Notes under the pieces: model-generated
Database searches by the model: none
What the model was told of the DNA's origin: nothing
What the model saw: the letters and a program-made list of their open reading frames with translations, nothing else
In this document: positions 35,747-44,369 of the stretch, piece after piece
Layout of the letters: each line of letters begins with the position of its first letter
Numbering within the stretch: the stretch's first letter is position 1
Program-made: the position numbers and the translations under genes
Origin: Paralimibaculum aggregatum
Lineage (GTDB): Bacteria; Pseudomonadota; Alphaproteobacteria; Rhodobacterales; Rhodobacteraceae
Length of the DNA stretch: 64,000 nucleotides
Direction of reading: 5' to 3'
Assembly (NCBI RefSeq): GCF_030270585.1
Contig: NZ_BSYI01000002.1
Span: forward strand, 174,237 to 238,236

Positions 35747-36373
35747 TCAGGCGCGCCGCGCCGCCAGCCCCAGCGCGCCGAGCCCGGCGAGCAGCAGCGG
35801 CAGGCCGGCCGGCAGAGGCACCTCCGCCGAGGCCGCGCCGAAGGCCAGGTCGTCGAACTCAAAGTAATCCGTAAAGTACACGATCTCATGCGTGAAGACG
35901 ATGCTGCTCACCGGAACCGTCGTGGTGAAGCCGAAGAAACCGTCCCGCGGGTCGCCATCGGCGCTCTCGCGCAGCGCCCGCATCGTGCCGTCGACGGTAA
36001 CCGCCAGCTCGTCCTCGTTCACGTCGACATATTGCAGGCCCAGCGCGGTGACCGGTGCCGGAAAGGTCCAGGTGATCGCGATCGTGCCACCGCCGGCGGC
36101 GCCGCCATGAACGTAGTTCCGGTATCTGCCGGAGGCGACCTGATTGTAGCCCGAGAGCCGGAAGGTGCCCGTGTTCTCCGACACCACGCCGCTGTCCAGC
36201 GTGATGCTGTCGGCCTCGGCGATGTCGGTGTCGAAGGGATCGCGAATGAAGCCGATCCCGGCGGTGGCGGCGTCGAAGGCCGCCTCGTCGTTGAAATAGG
36301 TGACCGTGGCGCCGGCCGGGCCGGCGCCGAGGCCAACCGCCAGGGCGGCGGCGGCAGGAATGAATCGCGACAT
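35747..36373 (-). CDS. VPLPA-CTERM protein, tandem copy 2
   Basis: This 208-residue paralogue of copy 1 has the same signal peptide (MSRFIPAAAALAVGLGAGPA), YFNDEAAFDAATAGIGF start and VPLPA-helix-Arg end. The centre (SGYNQVASGRYRNYVHGG) is diverged and lower in GC. It is preceded by the same CGACATGATCCCTCC start region as copy 1 on the minus strand, so promoter and ribosome site were duplicated too. The two intact copies and the decayed ones upstream form a tandem family. Confidence 0.88.
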   Translation of the reverse strand: MSRFIPAAAALAVGLGAGPAGATVTYFNDEAAFDAATAGIGFIRDPFDTDIAEADSITLDSGVVSENTGTFRLSGYNQVASGRYRNYVHGGAAGGGTIAITWTFPAPVTALGLQYVDVNEDELAVTVDGTMRALRESADGDPRDGFFGFTTTVPVSSIVFTHEIVYFTDYFEFDDLAFGAASAEVPLPAGLPLLLAGLGALGLAARRA

Positions 36374-36431
36374 GATCCCTCCAGAAAACTAATGCGTTCC
36401 GGAAACCATTTCACCGCACGCTGCCTGACAA

Positions 36432-37065
36432 ATCAAGGATTGGGCGCTGCGTGCCGCCAGCCCCGGCGCCCCGAGCCCGGCGCGCGGCGGCGGCAGGCCG
36501 GCCGAGTCCGCGCCGAGGGCGAGATCGTCGATGGCAGGGCCGTCATCGCCGGTCGCGCGGCAGGTGGCGAGGGCGGAGCCGCGCGCCGGGGTCGTCGTGC
36601 CGAAGCCGGGGACGCCCTTCGGCAGCGCGCCGTTCGCACCTTGGCGCAGCACCCGCAGCGTGCCGAAGCGGTGGCGGCGCGCCCGGCGGGACCGGCGTTG
36701 TCCCGCAGCGAGCCGGCGGCGCGGGCCTGCACCCGGAAGGTCCGGGTGATTGGGGTCGCCGCAATGCTGCCGTCAAGGGTGTGCTCGCACCCCAGAACGC
36801 TGATTTATAATGCAAAAACAGTCGGTTACCGCTGGCGACCGTCCGAACCACGCCGCTGCCGAGGGCGATGCTGCCGGCCGCGCCAGTCTCGGTGTCTCAG
36901 GTCGTGAAGGCGATCCCCGCGGCGGCAGCGTCGATACCCGCCTCGCCGGTGTGAACCGCCACGGCGGCCGAGGCGAGCGGCCGGGCGGGGCCGAGCGCCG
37001 GCAGCGGCGCACCGAGGCAAGGCAGCTCACCATCCTTCGCGAAATCTGATCCATTCTGGAAACTG
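36432..37065 (-). pseudogene. Decayed third VPLPA-CTERM paralogue
   Basis: The segment aligns over its whole length, and in the same order, with the two intact genes. The 3' end near 36440-36530 reads AIDDLALGADSAG and GLGAPGLAAR in one minus frame (compare FDDLAFGAASAE and GLGALGLAAR). The middle at 36590-36670 matches the TTPV region and the ALRESAD-encoding DNA. The 5' part at 36845-37010 matches the DNA encoding SGVVSEN, DPFD and the AAFDAATAGI stretch. Indels and lost start make it non-functional. Its length is about the same as the intact copies. Confidence 0.7.
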
Positions 37066-37094
37066 ACGCCATTCGATGCCGTGCAGCAGATCCT

Positions 37095-37200
37095 GAAACG
37101 AGCCTCCTGCCCCCGCCTGCCCCGGCGCCGCGCCCGCCGGGCGGCAGCGGCAGGCCGGCGGGCGGCACCGCGCCCGTCACCACCGCGCCGAACTGCAGCA
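37095..37200 (-). pseudogene. Fragment of a fourth VPLPA-CTERM copy
   Basis: On the minus strand this piece reads FGAVVTGAVPPAGLPLPPGG in one frame, matching FGAASAEVPLPAGLPLLLAG of the intact genes. Only this C-terminal end is recognisable. The remaining 450 bp up to acpP (37201-37652) show no gene; the last part is presumably the acpP promoter region. Confidence 0.5.
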
Positions 37201-37652
37201 CGCGGCGCCGGGAACCGGGCTCCGCCAGCCTCGGCGGGCGCCCCGGGGCGCGGCCAGACCGGCCGCGATGCGCGGCAGGGGCGGAGATCCCGGGCGGCAG
37301 GATCGGTAGCATCCGCGAACCGCCGGGCCGCGGCGGCGGCACCCGACGTCACGTTTCCGTCACACCGCGCAACGCCCCGCCGCCTGCCGGGAGCGGGAAT
37401 TTGCCCGCCCCGCGCAGTGCCGCCGAAACCCTCCGGGGCCGGGATGCTGCGCCGCAACGGCAGGATTGCCTGCCGCAAAGGGCGGAAAGACGGATTGCAC
37501 CCCCCGATTTCTGTTGCTAAGGGAACCGCGACTTGGCGCCGGCCCTCCGGCCCGCCACGCCATTCCCGTCGCGGAGGCGGGCGGGGCCATCCCCAGGCCC
37601 GGACGAGACCCAAGAGCAGCCCCAGCGGGCCGGCAAGAACCGAGGAGAGCAC

Positions 37653-37892
37653 ATGAGCGACATCGCCGAGCGCATCAAGAAGATCGTGGTCGAGCATCTC
37701 GACGTCGAAGCGGACAAGATCACCGAGAACGCGAGCTTCATCGACGATCTCGGGGCCGACAGCCTCGACACAGTCGAGCTGGTTATGGCCTTCGAGGAGG
37801 AGTTCGGCATCGAGATCCCGGACGACGCCGCCGAGAGCATCCAGACCTTCGGCGATGCGGTGAAGTTCATCTCGGAAAAATCCGAGGCCTGA
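37653..37892 (+). CDS. acpP: Acyl carrier protein
   Basis: This 79-residue acidic helical protein carries the 4'-phosphopantetheine on Ser37 ([15 protein letters not shown]). The helix [16 protein letters not shown] is typical. ATG at 37653 has GAGGAGAGC upstream; the ORF is open earlier but the family length fixes the start. It is followed by fabF after 161 bp, the usual acpP-fabF pairing. Confidence 0.98.
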   Translation: MSDIAERIKKIVVEHLDVEADKITENASFIDDLGADSLDTVELVMAFEEEFGIEIPDDAAESIQTFGDAVKFISEKSEA

Positions 37893-38053
37893 TCCCGCGC
37901 GGCCCGACCGCTCTGGCGCGGCCGCCGGGGCGCCGGGGGCCGCGTCGGCGTTTCAGACGCCACTGACGAGGCGGCATCGAGCCGGCATCCCGCCGGCCCG
38001 GCGCCCCGACTGGGCGGATCGCAGGTGCGGCCCGCCGGCTTGAGGAGGATGCG

Positions 38054-39313
38054 ATGCGACGTGTGGTGGTGACCGGACTGGGCCTGCTCTCGCCGCTGGC
38101 CTGCGGGGTCGAGGAAACCTGGTCGCGGCTGCTCGAAGGCCGCTCCGGGGCCGGGCGCATCCGCCATTTCGACGCCAGCCACCTGCCGGCGCAGATCGCC
38201 TGCGAGATCCCGCTCGGCGACGGCAGCGACGGCACCTTCAACGCCGACGACTGGGTCTCGGCGAAGGACCGGCGCAAGATCGACCGCTTCATCACCTATG
38301 CCCTCTGCGCCGCCGAACAGGCGGTGGCGGATGCCGGCTGGCGCCCCGAGGACCCGGAGGCGCAGGCGCGCACCGGCGTGCTGATCGGCTCCGGCATCGG
38401 CGGCATCGAGCTGATCGCCGAGACCGCGATCACCCTGAAGGAGCGCGGGCCGCGGCGCGTCTCGCCGTTCTTCATTCCCGGCGCGCTGATCAATCTCTGC
38501 TCGGGCCAGGTCTCGATCCGCTATGGTTTCAAGGGGCCGAATCACGCGGTGGTCACGGCCTGCTCCACCGGCGCCCATGCGGTCGGCGACGCGGCGCGGC
38601 TGATCGCCCTCGGCGATGCCGACGTGATGCTGGCCGGCGGCGCCGAAAGCCCGGTCTGCGAGATCTCGGTGGCCGGCTTCTGCGCCTGCAAGGCGCTCTC
38701 CACCGGCTTCAACGACGAGCCCGAGCGCGCCAGCCGGCCCTATGACAAATCCCGCGACGGTTTCGTGATGGGCGAGGGCGCCGGGGTGCTGGTGCTCGAG
38801 GAATACGAGCATGCCATGGCCCGCGGCGCCAAGATCTATGCCGAGGTGCTGGGCTACGGGCTCTCGGGCGATGCCTATCACATCACCTCGCCCTCGCCGG
38901 ACGGCGATGGCGGCTTCCGCTCGATGCAGGCGGCGCTGCGCAATGCCGGGCTCGAGGCCAGCGCGCTCGACTACGTGAACGCGCACGGCACCTCGACCCC
39001 GCTCGGCGACGAGATCGAGCTCTCGGCGGTGACCAGGCTGCTCGGCAACCAGGTCGGCAAGGTCACCATGAGCTCGACGAAATCCGCCACCGGGCACCTG
39101 CTCGGCGCGGCCGGGGCGATCGAGGCGATCTTCTCGATCCTCGCGATTCGCGACCAGGTGGCGCCGCCGACGCTCAATCTCGACGACCCCTCCGTGCAGA
39201 CCGAGATCGACCTCGCCCCGCACACCAAGGTCGAGCGCGAGATCAAGGTGGCGCTCTCCAACAGCTTCGGCTTCGGCGGGACCAATGCCAGCGTGATCTT
39301 CGGCGCGGTCTGA
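38054..39313 (+). CDS. fabF: 3-oxoacyl-ACP synthase II
   Basis: This 419-residue condensing enzyme elongates acyl-ACP. Nucleophile cysteine lies in VTACSTGAHA and the two catalytic histidines in NAHGTSTPLGD and STKSATGHLLGAAG. MRRVVVTGLGLLSPLACGVEE and NSFGFGGTNASVIF are canonical ends. TTGAGGAGGATGCG precedes the ATG. It leads straight into mltG, 19 bp downstream, as in many alphaproteobacteria. Confidence 0.98.
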   Translation: MRRVVVTGLGLLSPLACGVEETWSRLLEGRSGAGRIRHFDASHLPAQIACEIPLGDGSDGTFNADDWVSAKDRRKIDRFITYALCAAEQAVADAGWRPEDPEAQARTGVLIGSGIGGIELIAETAITLKERGPRRVSPFFIPGALINLCSGQVSIRYGFKGPNHAVVTACSTGAHAVGDAARLIALGDADVMLAGGAESPVCEISVAGFCACKALSTGFNDEPERASRPYDKSRDGFVMGEGAGVLVLEEYEHAMARGAKIYAEVLGYGLSGDAYHITSPSPDGDGGFRSMQAALRNAGLEASALDYVNAHGTSTPLGDEIELSAVTRLLGNQVGKVTMSSTKSATGHLLGAAGAIEAIFSILAIRDQVAPPTLNLDDPSVQTEIDLAPHTKVEREIKVALSNSFGFGGTNASVIFGAV

Positions 39314-39332
39314 GCGGCACGGGAGCGCCCCC

Positions 39333-40361
39333 ATGCGCCACATCGCGGCAAATTTCCTCACGCTGCTGATCGTCGCGCTGATCGGGGTCGCGCTCGCGGT
39401 GGACCGCGGACAGTCGGATTTCGAGGCCCCCGGGCCGCTCGCCGCGCCGGTGGTGGTGGCGATCGAGCGCGGCGCGACGCTCGACGAGGCGGCGGCGGCG
39501 CTCGATGCCGCCGGCGCCCTGCCCGAGCGCACCGTCTGGGGCCTGCTGGCGGGGCAGCAGCTCTTCAAGGTCGGCACCCGCGCGCGGCGCCAGACCCGGG
39601 CGCTGAAGGCCGGGGAATACGAGCTGCCGCCGGGCGCCTCGATGGCCGAGATGCTGGCGCTGATCACCTCCGGCCGGGCGATCCAGCACGCCGTCACGGT
39701 GCCCGAGGGGCTGACCTCCTGGGAGGTGGTGGAGCTGCTGAAGGGCGTCGATGTCCTGACCGGCGAGCTCGCCGCGGTGCCGCCCGAGGGCAGCCTCGCG
39801 CCGGACACCTATTTCGTCTCCCGCGGCATGGCCCGGGCCGAGCTGATCCGGCGCATGTCGGCGGCGCAGGCGGAGATCCTCGCCGCGGCCTGGGCGGCGC
39901 GCGCCGAGGGCCTGCCGCTCGACAGCCCGGAGGAGGCGCTGATCCTCGCCTCCATCGTCGAGAAGGAGACCGGCGTCGGCGCCGAGCGCGCGCAGGTCGC
40001 CAGCGTCTTTGTCAACCGGCTGCGCAAGGGCATGCGGCTCGAGACCGACCCGACCGTGATCTACGGCATCACCGGCGGCCAGGGGCCGCTCGGCCGGGGC
40101 CTGCGCCGCTCCGAGCTGATCGCCGAGACGCCCTACAACACCTACCGCATCCCCGGCCTGCCGCCGACGCCGATCGCCAATCCCGGCCGCGCCGCGATCG
40201 AGGCGACGCTGAACCCGGCCGACACGCCCTATTTCTACTTCGTCGCCGACGGCACCGGCGGGCATGCCTTCTCCGAGACGCTGTCGGAGCACAACGCCAA
40301 TGTCCGCAAGTGGCGGCGCATCGAGGCGGAGCGCGCGCGCGAGCAGCAGCAGGCCGAGTGA
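39333..40361 (+). CDS. mltG: Endolytic murein transglycosylase MltG
   Basis: This 342-residue inner-membrane enzyme cuts nascent glycan strands and influences their length. It has one N-terminal membrane helix (ANFLTLLIVALIGVALAV) and a LysM-like subdomain (VVVAIERGATLDEAAAALDAAG). The YceG catalytic domain has the catalytic glutamate in ASIVEKETG and conserved NRLRKGMRLETDPTVIYG and YNTYRIPGLPPTPIANPG. The length is normal. Likely cotranscribed with fabF. Confidence 0.96.
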   Translation: MRHIAANFLTLLIVALIGVALAVDRGQSDFEAPGPLAAPVVVAIERGATLDEAAAALDAAGALPERTVWGLLAGQQLFKVGTRARRQTRALKAGEYELPPGASMAEMLALITSGRAIQHAVTVPEGLTSWEVVELLKGVDVLTGELAAVPPEGSLAPDTYFVSRGMARAELIRRMSAAQAEILAAAWAARAEGLPLDSPEEALILASIVEKETGVGAERAQVASVFVNRLRKGMRLETDPTVIYGITGGQGPLGRGLRRSELIAETPYNTYRIPGLPPTPIANPGRAAIEATLNPADTPYFYFVADGTGGHAFSETLSEHNANVRKWRRIEAERAREQQQAE

Positions 40362-40594
40362 TCCGGAGGGGGCGCACCGACGCCCGCCCCGCCCTCCCCG
40401 ACCCGCCGCGCCGCGGCCGCCCCTCCCGACCAGCGACACCCTGCACACCCGATCCCGCGAAGCGGCCGCGGCCCGCGCTCGTGCGTCCTTCGCACCCCCG
40501 GCATTCCGCTGCGCCCCGTCCGCCCCCGGCGCCGCGGGCGCGCAGCGCCCCGGCGGCGGCGGGGGTGGTGGCGGGCCATCGCGCGGCAGCGGAG

Positions 40595-40613
40595 CGACGC
40601 CCGAAGGGCGTCG
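40595..40613 (+). terminator. Hairpin between mltG and the GTA promoter
   Basis: A perfect 8-bp stem CGACGCCC/GGGCGTCG with GAA loop, about 230 bp after mltG. No T-tract follows. The stretch from the mltG stop to this hairpin shows no gene. Confidence 0.45.
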
Positions 40614-40637
40614 TGCAGCCGAGCGCCACCACCGCGG

Positions 40638-40653
40638 TTAACCATCCATTAAC
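40638..40653 (+). promoter_or_regulatory. Perfect CtrA box upstream of the GTA cluster
   Basis: TTAACCATCCATTAAC fits TTAA-N7-TTAA exactly, the binding site of the cell-cycle regulator CtrA. TTAA is rare in this GC-rich window, so a chance match is unlikely. The box opens a 60-bp AT-rich island and lies 41 bp before the -35 element of the GTA promoter. CtrA is a known regulator of GTA production in Rhodobacterales. Confidence 0.75.
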
Positions 40654-40693
40654 ACAAACCATTGAAATTAATAGATAATTTACCGAAAACAGC

Positions 40694-40722
40694 TTGACTT
40701 CCGGGACGCTGCGGGGTATCCC
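40694..40722 (+). promoter_or_regulatory. Candidate sigma-70-type promoter of the GTA cluster
   Basis: TTGACT and TATCCC are separated by exactly 17 bp, directly after an AT-rich stretch that could act as an UP element. A start about 7 bp later would give a leader of about 125 nt before the first GTA gene. Confidence 0.6.
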
Positions 40723-40855
40723 TTGCTCCATGATCCGAGAAGTGGCTCCGCAGATGGGCCGCCGGATCTCTTCGCACAGCACCACCATCCGCATCGGGCG
40801 GAGGGCGCGCCGGGGGGCGCGCCGTTTCTGGTGCGCAACCGAAAAGGGCAAGCTC

Positions 40856-41194
40856 GTGAGAACGACGATCGACACGCTGGTCGGTCGGCGGGGTGATGCC
40901 TGTGGCCGGACGCTCGAGGAAACCCTCGGCGCCGCACAGCAGCTCTTCGCCGATGTCGCCGCATTCCTGGAACTCGAGATCGACCGGCTGTTCGCCGCCG
41001 AGGTCGACGAGACCGACGAGACCCGCATCGAGGCGGTGCGCAAGCTGATCACCCTCAACCAGCAGGCGCTGATGAAGGTGATCGACATCTCCGGCAAGAT
41101 CGGCCTCACCGCCGACGGCCATGCCAGGCAGATGCTGGATCTGGAGGACGCCCGTGCGGAAATCGACCGTCGCCTGGCTCGCCTCGCAGCCTGA
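40856..41194 (+). CDS. GTA g1, small terminase-like protein
   Basis: This 112-residue helical protein is encoded just before the large terminase, the position of orfg1 (TerS) in R. capsulatus GTA. The product begins VRTTIDTLVGRRGDACGRTL and has long charged helices (EIDRLFAAEVDETDETRIEA, KLITLNQQALMKVIDISGKI). GTG at 40856 with AAAGGG upstream is chosen; the open frame upstream lies in the leader. It overlaps terL by 41 bp. TerS would select and present DNA for headful packaging; in GTAs this recognition is largely non-specific. Confidence 0.75.
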   Translation: MRTTIDTLVGRRGDACGRTLEETLGAAQQLFADVAAFLELEIDRLFAAEVDETDETRIEAVRKLITLNQQALMKVIDISGKIGLTADGHARQMLDLEDARAEIDRRLARLAA

Positions 41195-42506
41195 GGAGAC
41201 CCGCCGGGCCTTCCTCTACGGGCTCTCGCCCAACGCGCTGGCAGCGATGCCCTGGCTCTGGGAGCTCTGGGCCAATCCGCAGCACCAGTGCGCGCCGGAG
41301 GGCGACTGGCGGGTCTGGGCGATCCTCGGCGGGCGCGGCGCCGGCAAGACGCGCGCCGGCGCCGAATGGGTGCGCGCCCAGGTCGAGGGCGCCGGGCCGC
41401 TGGACCCGGGCCGCTGCCGCCGCGTGGCGCTGGTCGGCGAGACCCTCGACCAGGTCCGCGCGGTGATGGTGGAGGGCGAGAGCGGCCTGCTGGCCTGCGC
41501 CCCGCCGGACCGGCGCCCGGCGTTCCAGGCCAGCCGCAACCGGCTGGTCTGGCCCAACGGGGCGGAGGCGGCGCTGGCCTCGGCCTCCAGCCCCGAGGCG
41601 CTGCGCGGCCCGCAGTTCGACGCCGCCTGGTCGGACGAGCTGGCGAAGTGGCGCCGCTGCCGCGAGGCCTGGGACATGCTGCAGTTCTGCCTGCGGCTGC
41701 CCGATGCCGGCGGCCGCCCGCCGCGCCAGATCGTGACGACGACGCCGCGCGACAACCCGGTGCTGCGCGAGATCCTCGCCAGCCCCGACACCGCCGCGAC
41801 CCACGGCGCGACCGCGGCCAATGCGGCCTGGCTCGCGCCCGGTTTCGCCGAGCGCCTCGAGGCCCGCTATGGCGGCACGGCGCTCGGCCGGCAGGAGATC
41901 TCGGGGGAACTCCTCGAGGCGCATGAGGGCGCGCTCTGGTCGCGCCCGATGCTCGACGGGCTGCGGGTTGCCGCGGCGCCGCCGCTCGACCGCGTGGTGG
42001 TGGCGGTGGACCCGCCCGTCACCGCCCATGGCCGCTCCGACGAATGCGGCATCGTGGTGGCGGGGATCAGACAAGAAGGAGAAGACGATGTTCCGACAGT
42101 TTACGTCCTGGATGATCGATCAGTTCAAGGCAAAAGCCCTCATGATTGGGCGCGCCGGGCTGTGGACGCTCTCGAAGAAAGCGAAGCGGACCGCATCGTC
42201 GCGGAGGTGAACCAGGGCGGCGACCTGGTGGAGAGCCTGCTGCGCCAGATCGACCCCGACATCCCCTTCCGCGCCGTGCGGGCGACGCGCTCGAAGCGGC
42301 TGCGCGCCGAGCCGGTGGCCGCGCTCTACGAGCAGGGCCGGGTGCACCATGTCGGCGCCTTCGCCGCGCTCGAGGACCAGATGTGCCGCTTCACCGCCGC
42401 CGGCGGCGACGGCATCAAGAGCCCGGACCGGCTGGATGCGCTGGTCTGGGCGGTGACCGATCTCGCCCTCGGGCAGCGCGCCCGGCTGCGGGTCCGCACG
42501 CTCTGA
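41154..42506 (+). CDS. terL: GTA large terminase (g2)
   Basis: This 450-residue packaging motor has an ATPase with Walker A GGRGAGKTRAGAEW and Walker B region AAWSDELAKW. The RNase H-like nuclease has acidic residues in VVVAVDPP, RIVAEVNQGGD and KSPDRLDALVWA. It cuts and pumps about a capsid-full of host DNA. GTG at 41154 is preceded by CTGGAGGACGCCC. Codons 42069-42185 have A or T in the third position in 24 of 39 cases, unlike the rest of the gene, which points to a short recombination tract. Confidence 0.95.
   Translation: MRKSTVAWLASQPEETRRAFLYGLSPNALAAMPWLWELWANPQHQCAPEGDWRVWAILGGRGAGKTRAGAEWVRAQVEGAGPLDPGRCRRVALVGETLDQVRAVMVEGESGLLACAPPDRRPAFQASRNRLVWPNGAEAALASASSPEALRGPQFDAAWSDELAKWRRCREAWDMLQFCLRLPDAGGRPPRQIVTTTPRDNPVLREILASPDTAATHGATAANAAWLAPGFAERLEARYGGTALGRQEISGELLEAHEGALWSRPMLDGLRVAAAPPLDRVVVAVDPPVTAHGRSDECGIVVAGIRQEGEDDVPTVYVLDDRSVQGKSPHDWARRAVDALEESEADRIVAEVNQGGDLVESLLRQIDPDIPFRAVRATRSKRLRAEPVAALYEQGRVHHVGAFAALEDQMCRFTAAGGDGIKSPDRLDALVWAVTDLALGQRARLRVRTL
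42088..42210 (+). CDS. Possible overlapping small ORF inside terL
   Basis: In the +1 frame relative to terL, AGAAGGAGAAGACG is followed by an ATG and a 40-codon ORF (begins MFRQFTSWMIDQFKAKALM, ends KKAKRTASSRR). The product would be basic and amphipathic. It falls exactly in the AT-rich-codon patch. The ribosome site is better than that of many annotated genes here, but the ORF may be a by-product of the patch. Confidence 0.25.
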   Translation: MFRQFTSWMIDQFKAKALMIGRAGLWTLSKKAKRTASSRR

Positions 42507-42546
42507 GCCGCGCCGCGGCTCGCCATCACGCAATCCGGAGACAGAC

Positions 42547-43722
42547 ATGCCACTCAGATTGTTGCGCGGGGCGCGCACCGATGCCCCCCGCGAGAGGAAG
42601 GGCTCGGCCGCCGGCCCGGTGCTGGCCTTCCACGGGCCGGGCAAGCCGGTCTGGAGCCCGCGGGACGAGGTCTCGCTGATCCGCACCGGCTATGAGGGCA
42701 ACGTGATCGGCTTCCGGGCCGTGCGCATGGTGGCCGAGGCCGCCGCGGCGATCCCGCTGCTGCTCACCGAGGACGGCCAGCGGATGCAGGAGCACCCGGC
42801 GCTGCGGCTGCTCGCCCAGCCCAATCCCGGGCAGGACGGGCGCTCGCTGATGGAGGCGCTCTACGGCCATCTGCAGCTCGCCGGCAACGCCTATCTCGAG
42901 GCCGCCTGCCCGGACAGCCTCGGCCTGCCGGCGGAGCTGCATGCCCTGCGCCCCGACCGGATGCGGGTGATCCCCGGCCCGGACGGCTGGCCGCAGGGCT
43001 TCGAATACCGCGTCGGCCAGGCGGTGCAGCGCTGGAAGGTGACGCCGGAGCACCGCCCGGTGCTGCACCTGAAGGCGTTCCACCCGCTCGACGACCATTA
43101 CGGCATGAGCCCGCTGGCCGCCGCCGCCGGGGCGCTCGACGTGCACAACGCCGCGGCGCGCTGGTCGAAGGCGCTGCTCGACAACGCCGCCCGGCCCTCG
43201 GGCGCCATCGTGTTCGGCGCCAGCGACGGCAGCACGATGTCGGAGGAGCAGTACCGGCGGCTGCGCGAGGAGATCGAGGACAACCACCAGGGCGCGCGCA
43301 ATGCCGGCCGGCCGATGCTGCTCGAGGGCGGGCTCGACTGGCGCCCGATGGGCTTCTCGCCGGCCGACATGGAGTTCCTCAAGACCAAGGACGCCGCGGC
43401 GCGGGAGATCGCGCTGGCCTTCGGCGTGCCGCCGATGCTGCTCGGGATCCCGGGCGACAACACCTATTCCAACTTCCAGGAGGCGAACCGCGCCTTCTTC
43501 CGCCAGACCGTGCTGCCGCTGGTCGCCAAGGTCGGCGCGGCGCTGGCCTGCTGGCTCGGCGAGGGCTGCGGCCGGGCGCTGGCGCTGGAGCCCGATCTCG
43601 ACCGGGTGCCGGCCCTCGGCGCCGAGCGCGACGCCCGCTGGAAGCGCGTCACCGAGGCCGATTTCCTCACCGAGGAGGAGAAGCGCGCCGCCCTCGGCCT
43701 CGGCCCCCGCCCGGCCGGCTGA
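42547..43722 (+). CDS. GTA portal protein (g3), HK97 family
   Basis: This 391-residue HK97-type portal forms the dodecameric ring through which DNA enters and leaves the head. Segments GYEGNVIGFRAVRMVAEAAA, HPALRLLAQPNPGQDG, LYGHLQLAGNAYLEA and AFGVPPMLLGIPGDNTYSNF are typical. GGAGACAGAC lies before ATG. The next gene (prohead protease) starts only 27 bp later, so the small g3.5 gene found here in R. capsulatus is missing. Confidence 0.95.
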   Translation: MPLRLLRGARTDAPRERKGSAAGPVLAFHGPGKPVWSPRDEVSLIRTGYEGNVIGFRAVRMVAEAAAAIPLLLTEDGQRMQEHPALRLLAQPNPGQDGRSLMEALYGHLQLAGNAYLEAACPDSLGLPAELHALRPDRMRVIPGPDGWPQGFEYRVGQAVQRWKVTPEHRPVLHLKAFHPLDDHYGMSPLAAAAGALDVHNAAARWSKALLDNAARPSGAIVFGASDGSTMSEEQYRRLREEIEDNHQGARNAGRPMLLEGGLDWRPMGFSPADMEFLKTKDAAAREIALAFGVPPMLLGIPGDNTYSNFQEANRAFFRQTVLPLVAKVGAALACWLGEGCGRALALEPDLDRVPALGAERDARWKRVTEADFLTEEEKRAALGLGPRPAG

Positions 43723-43749
43723 GCCCCGCCCCAAGCTCCGGAGACACCG

Positions 43750-44319
43750 ATGACCGCACTCACCGCGACCCGCCCCGCCGGCGGGCTCGAGACCAAGTTC
43801 GTCGCCCTTCCCGCGATCGCCGGGGAGCTCGCCGAGAGCCTCGCCGCGGGCCGCATCGCCGGCTATGCCAGCCTGTTCGAGGAGGCCGACCAGGGCGGCG
43901 ACATCGTCGCCCCCGGCGCCTTCGGCGCCTCGCTGGCGCGCACCGAGGCCGCCGGCCGGCGCGTCAAGTTCCTCTGGCAGCACGACCCGGCGATGCCGAT
44001 CGGCGTCTGGACCCGGCTCGCCGAGGATGCCCGCGGGCTGCATGTCGAGGGCGAGATCCTCGCCAACGTGACCCGCGGCGCGGACGCCATCGCGCTGCTG
44101 AAGGCCGGCGCGATCGACGGCCTCTCGATCGGCTACCGCACCATCCGCGCCGCGCCCTCGCCGGAGACCGGCGGCCGGCGGCTGATCGAGATCGACCTCT
44201 GGGAGGTGTCGCTCGTGACCTTCCCGCTCCTGCCCACCGCCCGCGCGTCGCTCGGGGCCGAGGATAGCGGCCCCGCCAGCTTCGAGCAGGCGCTGGCCGC
44301 GGCGCTCGCCGCCGTCTGA
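43750..44319 (+). CDS. GTA prohead protease (g4), S78 family
   Basis: This 189-residue HK97-like prohead protease processes the capsid precursor during maturation. It contains GYASLFEEADQGGDIVAPGAF, the catalytic histidine in KFLWQHDPAMPIG, and the serine region GLSIGYRTI. A CCGGAGACACCG ribosome site precedes the ATG. It lies between portal and capsid, the standard order. Confidence 0.93.
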   Translation: MTALTATRPAGGLETKFVALPAIAGELAESLAAGRIAGYASLFEEADQGGDIVAPGAFGASLARTEAAGRRVKFLWQHDPAMPIGVWTRLAEDARGLHVEGEILANVTRGADAIALLKAGAIDGLSIGYRTIRAAPSPETGGRRLIEIDLWEVSLVTFPLLPTARASLGAEDSGPASFEQALAAALAAV

Positions 44320-44369
44320 CCCGGGCCCCGCGCCCGCAGCTGCAACCGACCCCAGAAGGACAAAGCTCC

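Noticed and set aside
40362..40594. Phage attachment site or integrase remnant upstream of the GTA cluster
   Set aside because: No tRNA, direct repeats or integrase fragment; GTA clusters are normally inherited vertically.
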